Of a stretch of DNA of 51,258 bases, positions 40,703-50,400 are shown one piece after another. The notes beneath the pieces were generated by a model that had not been told where the DNA came from, made no database searches, and worked only from the letters and a program-made list of their open reading frames with translations. A program made the translations under genes and the position numbers. The number at the start of each line of letters is the position of its first letter. Within the stretch, counting starts at the first letter, position 1. Source of the DNA: an uncultured Aquimarina sp. (GTDB taxonomy: Bacteria > Bacteroidota > Bacteroidia > Flavobacteriales > Flavobacteriaceae); contig CANMLW010000022.1 in NCBI GenBank assembly GCA_947498705.1, positions 1 to 51,258 of the forward strand, in the 5' to 3' direction.

Positions 40703-43209
40703 TCATCAAACAATCTACTTAATTTAATCTAAAACAGTCTTTTTCTTTTAAAAACCTCCTGAAATTACCCCTAAAAACAGGAGGTTATTAACGTAAACAC
40801 ATTGTCAAAATGTAACTTTATACCTACCACAACATATGAGCAGGTTGTATTTTTTAACTGTGATTTTTAAAAAACCTCCTGAAATTACCCCTAAAAACAG
40901 GAGGTTATTAACGTAAACACATTGTCAAAATGTAACTTTATACCTACTACAACATATGAGCAGGTTGTATTTTTTAACTGTGATTTTTAAAAAACCTCCC
41001 GAAATTACCCCTAAAAACGGGAGGTTATTAACGTAAACACATTGTCAAAATGTAACTTTATACCTACCACAACATATGAGCAGGTTGTATTTTTTAACTG
41101 TGATTTTTAAAAAACCTCCCGAAATTACCCCTAAAAACGGGAGGTTATTAACGTAAACACATTGTCAAAATGTAATTTTATACCTGCTACAACATATGAA
41201 CAGGTTATATTTTTTAACTGTGATTTTTAAAAAAACCTCCCGAAATTACCCCTAAAAACGGGAGGTTATTAACGTAAACACATTGTCAAAATGTAACTTT
41301 ATACCTGCTTCAACATATGAGCAAGTTGTATTTTTTATCCGTGATTTTTAAAAAACCTCCCGAAATTACCCCTAAAAACGGGAGGTTATTAACGTAAACA
41401 CATTGTCAAAATGTAACTTTTACCTACTACAACGTATGAGCAGGTTGTATTTTTTAACTGTGATTTTTAAAAAACCTCCCGAAATTACCCCTAAAAACGG
41501 GAGGTTATTAACGTAAACACATTGTCAAAATGTAACTTTGTGCCTGCCACAACGTATGAGCAGGTTCTATTTTTTAACTGTATTTTTTTAAAAACCTCCC
41601 GAAATTACCCCTAAAAACGGGAGGTTATTAACGTAAACACATTGTCAAAATGTAATTTTAATATCTATTACAACGTGGTAACAGATTTTTATCTTAGTAT
41701 GCTTTAAAAACCTCCTGAAATTACCCCTAAAAACAGGAGGCTATTAACATAAACACATCGTCAAAATGTAATTTAACAACTAATCATAATATTTTAAATA
41801 ATCTCCATCACCCGAACAACTACATTTAAATCTTTAAATCATTTATCCTATACATTTCATTAGCTACGAACTTGCATAGATATTATTATCATTACTAATG
41901 ATCAACATTAACAAAACACTTATATATTGTTTTGATACAGTTTCCTGTATTCTTATTAAAGGCTTAGAAAAAAAAGTAATGAAACTACTTGTTTTGCAAT
42001 TAGTTAAAAAAAAGTAAAAAAATGCATTGGGTATCTTTACCAAAGACAAAGAATTCTTACCTTTAAAATCGGCATATGTCCTAGAAAGAAAAAATAAAAT
42101 TCTATGGATAGGTTTTTTACACTTGTATTGAAAAGAACTCAATAAAGAAAACCCATTTATAAGTATACGAAGTAATACTCTTAACATATGGTTAATTTTT
42201 TTAATTAATCGTTATTCAGACCCTGCTTTTGTTGGCTCGCCAAAGTTCTACAATCGCGGGGTTGTTTGATTTTTAGTGATCTAATTTATTACACTAAAAA
42301 TATATTTTCAAAACTTGTTTTTAGCTACCGGATTTTTAATTTTATACATGTAATTTTTAGTTTTTTAAACTAATAAATGTTCACATTTCGGTTACTAAAA
42401 TATTACTATCAAAAAGTAATACTTAAATATAACCACAAATTACCAAAAATCAATATACTAAAAACACATAATAATTACGGTTGTACCGTAATTTAAAATT
42501 ATATTAAAAAAAACCTAAAAACCCGACATCAATTCAAATCCAAATATGTTTAAAAAAACAATAAGTTCCTGACATACAGATGTTTACGCTATTTAAAAAA
42601 TGAATTAAAAAATCATAATTAGTAAGAATTTTCATTCAAATAAAAATAAATATTTTGCATTTTAGCGTGAAAAATCAATTTTTATCTAATATTTAACTTT
42701 TCACAAAACGTCAAATATCGATTGATAAACCGTAAAATTTTGTTAAAAAACACTGATTCCTACATGTAAAAAAACCTATTCATTTAGTAATCTGACAGTT
42801 ACGTAAAACATAGGTTAAAAAACCATACTTACATGAGATCAGGCGTTCTTTTACTAAACTTTGCCAATTTTTTGTAATTAATTGGTGTTTTTTGAAATTA
42901 ACAAGGGATAAAACTAAAGTAAATAACTTTACTTCTATCAAAAATGAAAAAGCAAATCATAAAGCTTACTACTTAGAAATCGTAACTAGATGGATCATCA
43001 TTTTCCCATAAGCAAGCTTTTGCTTAAAAAAGTAATTTTTGAAAGTGAAGTAAATTTAAAACCCACAGACCTTAACCATTATTATTCAAAACTTAATTAT
43101 ACATCGTATATTATTAAGTCTTCTAAAAAGCCTGTGATTATAAATAATAATAACTTATCTCAATTTATTTCATATAGCCTTCAAAATTCTTAGCTAAGCT
43201 TTTATTTTT
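40703..43209. other. Long gene-poor region with repeat array
   Basis: About 2.5 kb without a convincing gene. The first half is the nine-unit repeat array. The rest is very A+T-rich; it holds a palindrome ATTACGGT...ACCGTAAT near 42474-42492, a 107-aa minus-strand frame (41864-42187) and a 67-aa plus-strand frame (42990-43193). Neither frame has recognisable domains, and I do not call them. Confidence 0.7.
40751..41775. repeat. Nine tandem ~120-bp repeats with conserved hairpins
   Basis: Units begin with the stem at about 40753, 40873, 40993, 41113, 41234, 41354, 41473, 41593 and 41709 (period 116-121 bp, mostly 120). Each unit has: hairpin 1, AACCTCCY around the loop GAAATTACCCCTAAAAAC and RGGAGGTT; TATTAACGTAAAC; hairpin 2, ACATT-GTCAA-AATGT; and hairpin 3, ACCTRCT...AGCAGGT, then T-rich sequence. 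In stem 1, units 1, 2 and 9 use T/A and units 3-8 use C/G at the closing pair, so both sides change together. On the minus strand hairpin 1 is followed by TTTTTT. No reading frame runs through the units. Confidence 0.95.
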
Positions 43210-44025
43210 TTATGCTTGCTTTTGAATTTCTACAGAATGTGGATAAGGAATCTCAATACCGGCATTATCTAAAGCAATTTTGCAATTTTCTAATGTATCG
43301 AAATAAACACTCCAGTAATTTTCTGGGGTACAATACGGCCTTACAGCTAAATCTACAGAGCTATCGCCAAGGTTACTAACATTAACAGAGGGTGAAGGAT
43401 CTTTTAATACTTGTGGATTTGTGACTAACACCTGAAGCAGTACCTCTTTTGCCTTTTTAATATCTTCATCATAACCAATACCAATGGTTAGATCTACCCT
43501 CATCATTCCTTCTGCTGTAAAGTTTACAATGTTACCATTGGCCATTGCTCCATTAGGAATAATCGCCAGTTTGTTTCCAGGTGTTATAATCTTAGTTGTA
43601 AATATTTCTATTTGCTTTACTGTACCAATAACGCCCTGGGCTTCTATAGTGTCTCCTATTTTATATGGCTTAAATATCATAATAAGAACTCCTCCCGCAA
43701 AATTGGACAACGAACCTTGTAATGCAAGTCCAACCGCCAAACCAGCCGCTGCAATTACAGCCGCAAACGTAGTTACATCTACTCCAAGCCTGGAAATAAC
43801 CAAAATAATGAGAAATATTTTTAATGCCCAACTAATAAGATCCAACAAAAACTTTTGCAATGATTCATCATACTTGCTTTTGTTCATTAGCTTCTTTAAG
43901 CTTCTAATAATTCTTTTGATTACCCATGAACCAACAATATAAATAAGTATTGCTGTAATTAGTTTCGGTCCAAATTCTTTTGCTAGTTCAATTCCGTAAT
44001 TAAACCATTCCTGAGCTTTCTCCAT
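43210..44025 (-). CDS. Small-conductance mechanosensitive channel (MscS family)
   Basis: A 271-residue MscS-type channel that opens on hypo-osmotic stress. Membrane helices: LITAILIYIVGSWVIKRII, LLDLISWALKIFLIILVISRL and the pore helix TFAAVIAAAGLAVGLALQGSLSNFAGGVLIMIF with the Gly/Ala packing pattern and the FAGG/YKIGDTIEAQG transition. The beta domain follows (GTVKQIEIFTTKIITPGNKLAIIPNG), with a C-terminal alpha-beta domain. The length equals E. coli MscS. It stands alone, with 398 bp to the next gene. Confidence 0.94.
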   Translation of the reverse strand: MEKAQEWFNYGIELAKEFGPKLITAILIYIVGSWVIKRIIRSLKKLMNKSKYDESLQKFLLDLISWALKIFLIILVISRLGVDVTTFAAVIAAAGLAVGLALQGSLSNFAGGVLIMIFKPYKIGDTIEAQGVIGTVKQIEIFTTKIITPGNKLAIIPNGAMANGNIVNFTAEGMMRVDLTIGIGYDEDIKKAKEVLLQVLVTNPQVLKDPSPSVNVSNLGDSSVDLAVRPYCTPENYWSVYFDTLENCKIALDNAGIEIPYPHSVEIQKQA

Positions 44026-44423
44026 TGTTGATGTTTTGTGTTTTGCGAATATAATTATATTTTATAGATATTTTATGAATCTAACAACATTAAACATTGC
44101 ATTAATTATCCAAAATCAGATACAATATTACTAGAGTATCAAATACTATGTTATCTGCAAAAATATCATCTATATTCCCCTAATAGTTTGGTCAACTATT
44201 TTTTATATTTCTTATAAAATTATGATCTAATAAAAAACTACCAGATAGCCTATTAGATCCGGTAGTTTTAATAATCTATTCTTCTAAAAAGAATAGATCA
44301 AAAAATACAATTTTGCAACCCTATATTTTACAATGAAATTGAGATTAATTGCAGCAAATTCAAGTTTCAAATTAAATAGTGATATTTTTTTGTAACACTA
44401 TTTTTATAGCTGGCAAACATCTT
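44026..44423. other. Intergenic region holding the operon terminator
   Basis: No gene is seen in these 398 bases; they hold the terminator at 44233-44270 and presumably the MscS promoter. Confidence 0.7.
44233..44270 (-). terminator. Terminator of the type IX secretion operon
   Basis: Stem AAAACTACC/GGTAGTTTT with an inner GAT/ATC pair and a T-tract on the minus strand, 154 bp past the stop of the OmpA-type gene. Confidence 0.8.
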
Positions 44424-46409
44424 CTATTGTTGCAATACTATAAATTCACTTCTTCTATTACGCTGATGCTCATCATCTGCACAAGGTTTTCCGTTTGCAC
44501 ATTCATTAACCAGATTAGATTCTCCATAACCTCTACCTGAAATACGAGATTTATCAATACCGCCTTTTTCTATGATATATTTGATTGTGCTTTTTGCTCT
44601 TCGCTCACTTAAATACATATTATAATTATCTCCTGCTCTACTATCTGTATGTGAGCGTACATCTATTTTTAAGTTGGGGTATTCCTTAAGAGCTGCAATG
44701 ATTTTTTGTAATTCTACCTCGGCATCTGATCTTATAAATGATTTATCTAAATCAAAGTATATAATTTCCAAACTTAACAATTTGGCCAAATCATCTCCTG
44801 GTTTTACTTCTTGTCCTGTTAATCCGTTACCTATTCCTAATTGTAATGGTAATTTAAACTCATACTCTAATACATTATTAGTTGCTAAAGTAGCTTCTGT
44901 AGGATTATATGACTCTTTACTAGCTCTTACCACATAAGATGTTTCACAATCAATATCAAATTTATATTCTCCTCTAGCATCTGTTCTAGTACGTTGCAAC
45001 TCACTATTATTAGCATCTAGTAAAAACACCTCTGTATCAGGTAAAATGGCTTTAGAATTTGCATCGGTTACCACTCCCGCTACATATTGATTACATGAGG
45101 TTATTAATTCTTTTGTTTGTTTGAAACTATAAATATCATCATTCCCCTTCCCTCCTGAACGGTTACTAGAAAAATATCCTATTTTGGTAGCTTCGTTTAA
45201 TACAAAGGTAAAATCATCTTCTGGGCTATTTACGGGCTTACCTACATTATACGGTATAGAAAACATTCCAAATTCTTCGGGAACTGCAACAAAAATATCC
45301 AACCCTCCTAGTCCAACATGTCCATCACTAGCAAAATACAAACGTCCAGAATCACTTACATATGGGAACGTTTCTCTTCCTTCTGTATTAATCTTGTCTC
45401 CTAGGTTTCTCGGCTCTCCAAAAGTACCATCCTCATTTATATCGATTACATAAAGGTCAGAAAGACCACGACTATCGGGCATATCACTCGCAAAATACAA
45501 TTTGGTACCATCGGCACTTAACGCAGGGTGGGCAACAGAATATTCATCACTATTAAAAGATAACTCTTCTATATTAGTCCATTTTTCACCATCTAACGTA
45601 GCTCTATACAATTTTAAAAGTGTCGTACCTTCCTCATTGGTCTTTAATCTTTTCTTGGTATAGTTATTTCTAGTAAAGTATACTGTTTGTCCATCTTTAC
45701 TAAAAGAAGTAGAAGATTCGTGAAATTTTGTATTTATTTTTCCTTTTACTTTTTTAGGTGTTTGAAGTATTCCATTTGCTTCTATAATATTTGAAGAAAA
45801 TAGATCTAAAAATGGCATTTCATTCCATTCGTGGATGTTTTTAGAAAAAGTATTAGCTCCACTTCTGGAAGAAGCAAATATCAATTGTCCCTGGTTATTA
45901 AAACTAGGAGCATAATCAGAATATTTAGAATTTACACCTAATTTTAATAATCTAAACTTCCCCGATTGCATTTCAATAAACTTAAGGTAATCCCTTGTAT
46001 TGATAAAGAATTCTGCTCGTTGATCATTTCCTGTTAAAATATTAAAACGCTCCATGGCTTTATCTGCCTCCTCGTATCGTTTTACACTTTTAAGACTTTG
46101 AGAATACCTAAATAAGTATTCGGGATCCATTTCATGCTGATAATCTGTTGTTAGTTTTTCATACCAAGGGACCGCTTCTTCAAGTTGTGCATTAAAATAG
46201 TAAGAGTCTCCTAATTTTTTAAAAAGATCAGAAGATTCATAACCACTTTTTGCTACATTCAAATAAATCTTACGTGCATCTACAAAAGCATAACGTTCAA
46301 AGTCTTCATTCGCCTTGTTCATATATTTTTCTTGCGAAAAGACCATACTAGGCAGTAATATAAAGAAAGGCAGTATCCAAAAGTATTTTTCTACATTCAT
46401 AATTACCAT
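44424..46409 (-). CDS. OmpA family outer-membrane protein with TPR and PD40 repeats
   Basis: A 661-residue exported protein. A signal peptide (EKYFWILPFFILLPSMVFS) leads to TPR-like helices (25-150), then WD40-like PD40 beta-propeller repeats (YAPSFNNQGQLIFASSRSGA, HPALSADGTKLYFASDMPDS, TFPYVSDSGRLYFASDGH), a carboxypeptidase-regulatory-like domain (VAGVVTDANSKAILPDTEVFL, about 440-515) and a C-terminal OmpA peptidoglycan-binding domain (IIYFDLDKSFIRSDA, DVRSHTDSRAGDNYNMYLSERRA). This combination is seen in PorE-like proteins tied to type IX secretion. It starts 2 bp after the PorP/SprF gene, so the pair is cotranscribed. Confidence 0.92.
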   Translation of the reverse strand: MVIMNVEKYFWILPFFILLPSMVFSQEKYMNKANEDFERYAFVDARKIYLNVAKSGYESSDLFKKLGDSYYFNAQLEEAVPWYEKLTTDYQHEMDPEYLFRYSQSLKSVKRYEEADKAMERFNILTGNDQRAEFFINTRDYLKFIEMQSGKFRLLKLGVNSKYSDYAPSFNNQGQLIFASSRSGANTFSKNIHEWNEMPFLDLFSSNIIEANGILQTPKKVKGKINTKFHESSTSFSKDGQTVYFTRNNYTKKRLKTNEEGTTLLKLYRATLDGEKWTNIEELSFNSDEYSVAHPALSADGTKLYFASDMPDSRGLSDLYVIDINEDGTFGEPRNLGDKINTEGRETFPYVSDSGRLYFASDGHVGLGGLDIFVAVPEEFGMFSIPYNVGKPVNSPEDDFTFVLNEATKIGYFSSNRSGGKGNDDIYSFKQTKELITSCNQYVAGVVTDANSKAILPDTEVFLLDANNSELQRTRTDARGEYKFDIDCETSYVVRASKESYNPTEATLATNNVLEYEFKLPLQLGIGNGLTGQEVKPGDDLAKLLSLEIIYFDLDKSFIRSDAEVELQKIIAALKEYPNLKIDVRSHTDSRAGDNYNMYLSERRAKSTIKYIIEKGGIDKSRISGRGYGESNLVNECANGKPCADDEHQRNRRSEFIVLQQ

Positions 46410-46411
46410 TT

Positions 46412-47368
46412 TTAAAAGAAACGTGGTGTTAACATCCTATTATATTTTCTAAATAATTCAAATCGTAGCATTACTTCATAACTACCATCATTAAATTGTG
46501 TTTGTCCTAATTCTGTAGTCTCTCTATCATATGCAAATCCGATCATAAGTGCATCTGATACCTGAAAACCAACCATTCCACTTACCGCCGCACTCCATCG
46601 ATAGGCGGCTCCGAGTGTTAATCGTTCATATAACAAAAAGTTAGCAGAAACATCTACTTGTAAAGGTGCTCCAAAAACTAACTTACTAAGTACTGCTGGT
46701 TTAAACTTTACATTTCCTCCTAAATCAAAAACATAACCACTAATAAAGTAATAATTGATTCTTTCTTCTGCCAAAAAGCTTTCTGCGGTACTATCACTAC
46801 TCGTTGTACTTTCATCAAAATGATCCGTTTCTAACAAGTTTGGTGCGCTTAATCCAAAGTAAAACTTATCGGTATGATAATAAGCCCCTACTCCTACCTG
46901 AGGACTAAATTTATTATCTACGTTTGCTTCAAAAAGTCTGTCATTAGCATTGTATTTTGTTAAATCTAAAAAATTTATATTCAACAAATGAGCACCTGCT
47001 TTAACTCCAAAACTTAACTTACCTCTATCAGAAGTAGGAATGGTATATGAAAAATCTATATCAAAATAAGTTTCGTCGGTGGGACCTATCTGATCATTAA
47101 TGATTGATAACCCTAATCCCAGACGCTCCTTACTTCCTATAGGTGTATTGGCTGTAAGTGTTTGTGTTCGAGGTGCTCCATCCAAGCCAACCCATTGACT
47201 ACGATGCAGCCCTGTAATACTCATCACCCCACGGCTTCCTGCATATGCAGGGTTAACACTAATGGTATTGTACATATACTGTGTATATTGAGCATCTTGC
47301 TGAGCATAACTATGGTAAAACACAATGCTCAAAAGTGCTGTAGCAATTATCGTGTGTATTTTTTTCAT
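46412..47368 (-). CDS. PorP/SprF family type IX secretion membrane protein
   Basis: A 318-residue outer-membrane beta-barrel of the PorP/SprF family: signal peptide (KIHTIIATALLSIVFYHSYA), then DAQYTQYMYNTISVNPAYAGSRG, HRSQWVGLDGAPRTQTL, alternating barrel strands and an aromatic C terminus (LFRKYNRMLTPRFF). Such proteins work with a specific neighbouring cargo whose C-terminal domain is of the B type; here that cargo is the adhesin gene 66 bp upstream. SprF, for example, is needed for SprB adhesin export in Flavobacterium johnsoniae. Confidence 0.95.
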   Translation of the reverse strand: MKKIHTIIATALLSIVFYHSYAQQDAQYTQYMYNTISVNPAYAGSRGVMSITGLHRSQWVGLDGAPRTQTLTANTPIGSKERLGLGLSIINDQIGPTDETYFDIDFSYTIPTSDRGKLSFGVKAGAHLLNINFLDLTKYNANDRLFEANVDNKFSPQVGVGAYYHTDKFYFGLSAPNLLETDHFDESTTSSDSTAESFLAEERINYYFISGYVFDLGGNVKFKPAVLSKLVFGAPLQVDVSANFLLYERLTLGAAYRWSAAVSGMVGFQVSDALMIGFAYDRETTELGQTQFNDGSYEVMLRFELFRKYNRMLTPRFF

Positions 47369-47434
47369 CCGCTCTTATTTAATATTTTAAAGTTTAACCC
47401 TCAGATACTTTCTATCTGTGGGAATTTTGGTTGC

Positions 47435-50400
47435 TTATCTGTTAATATATAGGTATCCTGCTCTACTCTTAGTCACTCCTGACTCGGTAATATATTCTAA
47501 TACATAGTAATAAGTACCTACTGGTAATCGATCTTTTTCTTCTATAGTGCTTCTTCCATTCGATATTCCTCTAAAGAAGTTATTATCTCTACCATAATTC
47601 TTGGCACTATATACTTTTACACCCCAACGGTTATAAATCTCGATAGAGTTTTCAAGTCTTTCCAGGCCACTAATAACAAACACATCATTTACACCATCTC
47701 CATCTGGCGACATCCCATTAAATATGGTAATACCGTCATCTCCTGTAATAGGTTCATTTGGTTCTAAATAATCTGGTGTTCCATTTCCGTCGGTATCGAC
47801 AGCATCTTCAGGATCACCATCTCCATTTGGATCTGCACTTTCATCTATTGTTAGAAGACCATCGTTATCATCATCTTCATCCAAGTAATCTGGAATACCA
47901 TCTTGATCAGTATCAGTATCAGAAGGGTCATTATCTCCGTCATAATTTTCTTCAGAAGTATATACTCCATCTCCATCATCATCAATATCTCGATAATCTG
48001 GTTCATCTTCTGAGTCTGTATTATTAAGATCTGTATCAGGGTTTGTATTCACCACATCTCCGTTAGGATCTCCAAATCCAGTTGTATCTGCATCATAAAC
48101 ATCATCCAATCCATCGTTATCTATATCATTTCCGCTAGGTACGGTATCAGCGATTCCATCATTATCATAGTCAAATCCTTCTGTCATATCCGGAATTCCA
48201 TCATTATCAGCATCTTCATCCAAATAATCAGGAATGTTATCACCATCTGTATCTTCTGGAGTAATTCCTTCATCACCAGTACCTTCATAAGCGTCATCTA
48301 ATCCATCTCCATCACTATCATTACCAGAAGGGGTTATATATCCACTAGTTGTTTGTCCTTCTACATTATCAGGGATCCCATCATTATCACTATCCTGATC
48401 AAAAACATCTGGTAGACCATCACCGTCAGAGTCAACAGTACTTTCTAAAACATCAAGGATTCCATCATTATCATCATCAATATCAACACTGTCAGATATT
48501 CCATCATTATCATTATCACCATCAATTACAATGGTTTCATCCAGATCATCAGGAACTATATTAAGATCAATTTGATCTAAGTCAATATCCGTTATAACAT
48601 TAGTTATACTAGCTCCTGCCGTTCCGGCATTTACAGAAAAAGTAATGGTCAACATTCGAGTCTGAAGTGCAGGTATAGTACCAATGGTCCATACTCCTGT
48701 TCCATTATCATAGACTCCCTGATCAGGCACATCTGACACATACGTTATTCCTGCTGGTAATTGATCTGTTATGACTACATTGGTAGCTTGAGCAGGACCT
48801 TCATTGACAACAATAATACTATAGTTATACGTTCCTCCTAACACATATGGCCCTGGTTCTACGATAGACTTTGAAACGACTAGATCTATTTGACCAACCA
48901 CCTCTATCTCTTCTTCAAGATCATTATTGGCTAGATTTGGATCTGTTTGATCCATCGTAAATGTTATTACATTATTGATGAAGGTTCCACTAGTTCCCGT
49001 ATCAACGGTTGCCGTAATCGTTAATATTTCAGTAGCTCCAGCATTTAACGTTCCTATGATCCAATCTCCTGTTGCATTGCTATAAGTACCTGTACTTGGA
49101 GTATCAGACACAAATGATATTCCTGCAGGTAATAAATCATTTACAATTAATTGGGTTGCTTGTTCTGTACCATTATTTTTTACAACAATGGTATAATTAA
49201 TGGTATCTCCTTCATTTGGATTACTATCGTCTACTGTTTTACTAATCTCTAAGTCTGCAAGATTAGTAATGGTAATAGCTTCTTCAAGGTCGTTGTTGGC
49301 TGGGTTAGGGTCATTTTGATCTGAAGATACGGTAATCGTATTTGTTATGGTATCTCCACTGGTACCCACATCAACACTTGCTACAATGGTTATTGTGGCT
49401 GTTGCTCCATTATTTAAGGCACCTATATTCCAATCTCCTGATGCAGGTGCATAAGTTCCTTGTGAAGGAGTATCGGTTACATAGGTCACTCCTGTTGGAA
49501 GTTGATCATTAATTATTAGGTTTGTTGACTGAGCTACCCCATTATTAGTTACTGTAATGGTATATGTAATGTTATCTCCTTCACTTGGGTTTGCATCATT
49601 TACTGTCTTACTTATAGCTAAATCCGAATCATTATTTACTGTAATATCCTCACTAAGATCATCAGCAGTCGTATTATTATCGGTCTGATCCAAATTGACA
49701 GTGGTAACTGTATTGGTAATCGTATCACCACTAGTACCCACATCAACACTCGCTACAATATCGATCGTAGCGTTTGCGCTGCTGTTAATGTTACCAATAG
49801 TCCATATACCTGTACCACTTACATACGCTCCTTGACTTGGTGTGTCACTTACATACGTTACTCCGGCTGGTAAAACATCTGTTAACGATACCGTAGTAGC
49901 TTGAGCTGGACCGTTATTGGTAACCAAAATTGTGTAGATAACATTACTACCCTCATCTGGGGTACTGTTATTAACTGTCTTGGCAACAACCAGATCAACC
50001 TCATTGTTCACCACAATATCTTCACTTGGATCATCGGCTGTTGTATTATTATCAGTCTGATCTAAGGTTACTGTAGTAACTGTATTGGTAATCGTATCAC
50101 CACTAGTACCCACATCAACACTCGCTATAATATCGATCGTAGCATTGGATCCACTGTTAATGTTACCAATAGTCCATATACCTGTACCGCTTACATACGC
50201 TCCTTGACTTGGTGTGTCACTTACATACGTTACTCCGGCTGGTAAAACATCTGTTAACGATACTGTAGTAGCCTGAGCTGGACCGTTATTGGTAACCAAA
50301 ATTGTGTAGATAACATTACTACCCTCATCTGGGGTACTGTTATTAACTGTCTTGGCAACAACCAGATCAACCTCATTGTTCACAACAATATCTTCACTTG

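Noticed and set aside
40751..41775. CRISPR array
   Set aside because: The whole 120-bp unit repeats, with no unique spacers and no cas genes; it is a tandem repeat, not CRISPR.
41864..42187. 107-aa minus-strand frame after the repeat array
   Set aside because: Low-complexity Phe/Ser/Ile-rich translation without domain or signal; looks like a chance open frame.
42990..43193. 67-aa plus-strand frame in the gene-poor region
   Set aside because: Composition is like translated A+T-rich spacer, with no domain, no clear promoter or ribosome site and no paralogue in the window; left uncalled.
47758..48564. His/Tyr-rich plus-strand frames opposite the TSP3 repeats
   Set aside because: They arise from the antisense of Asp-rich GAT/GAC codons and are not genes.
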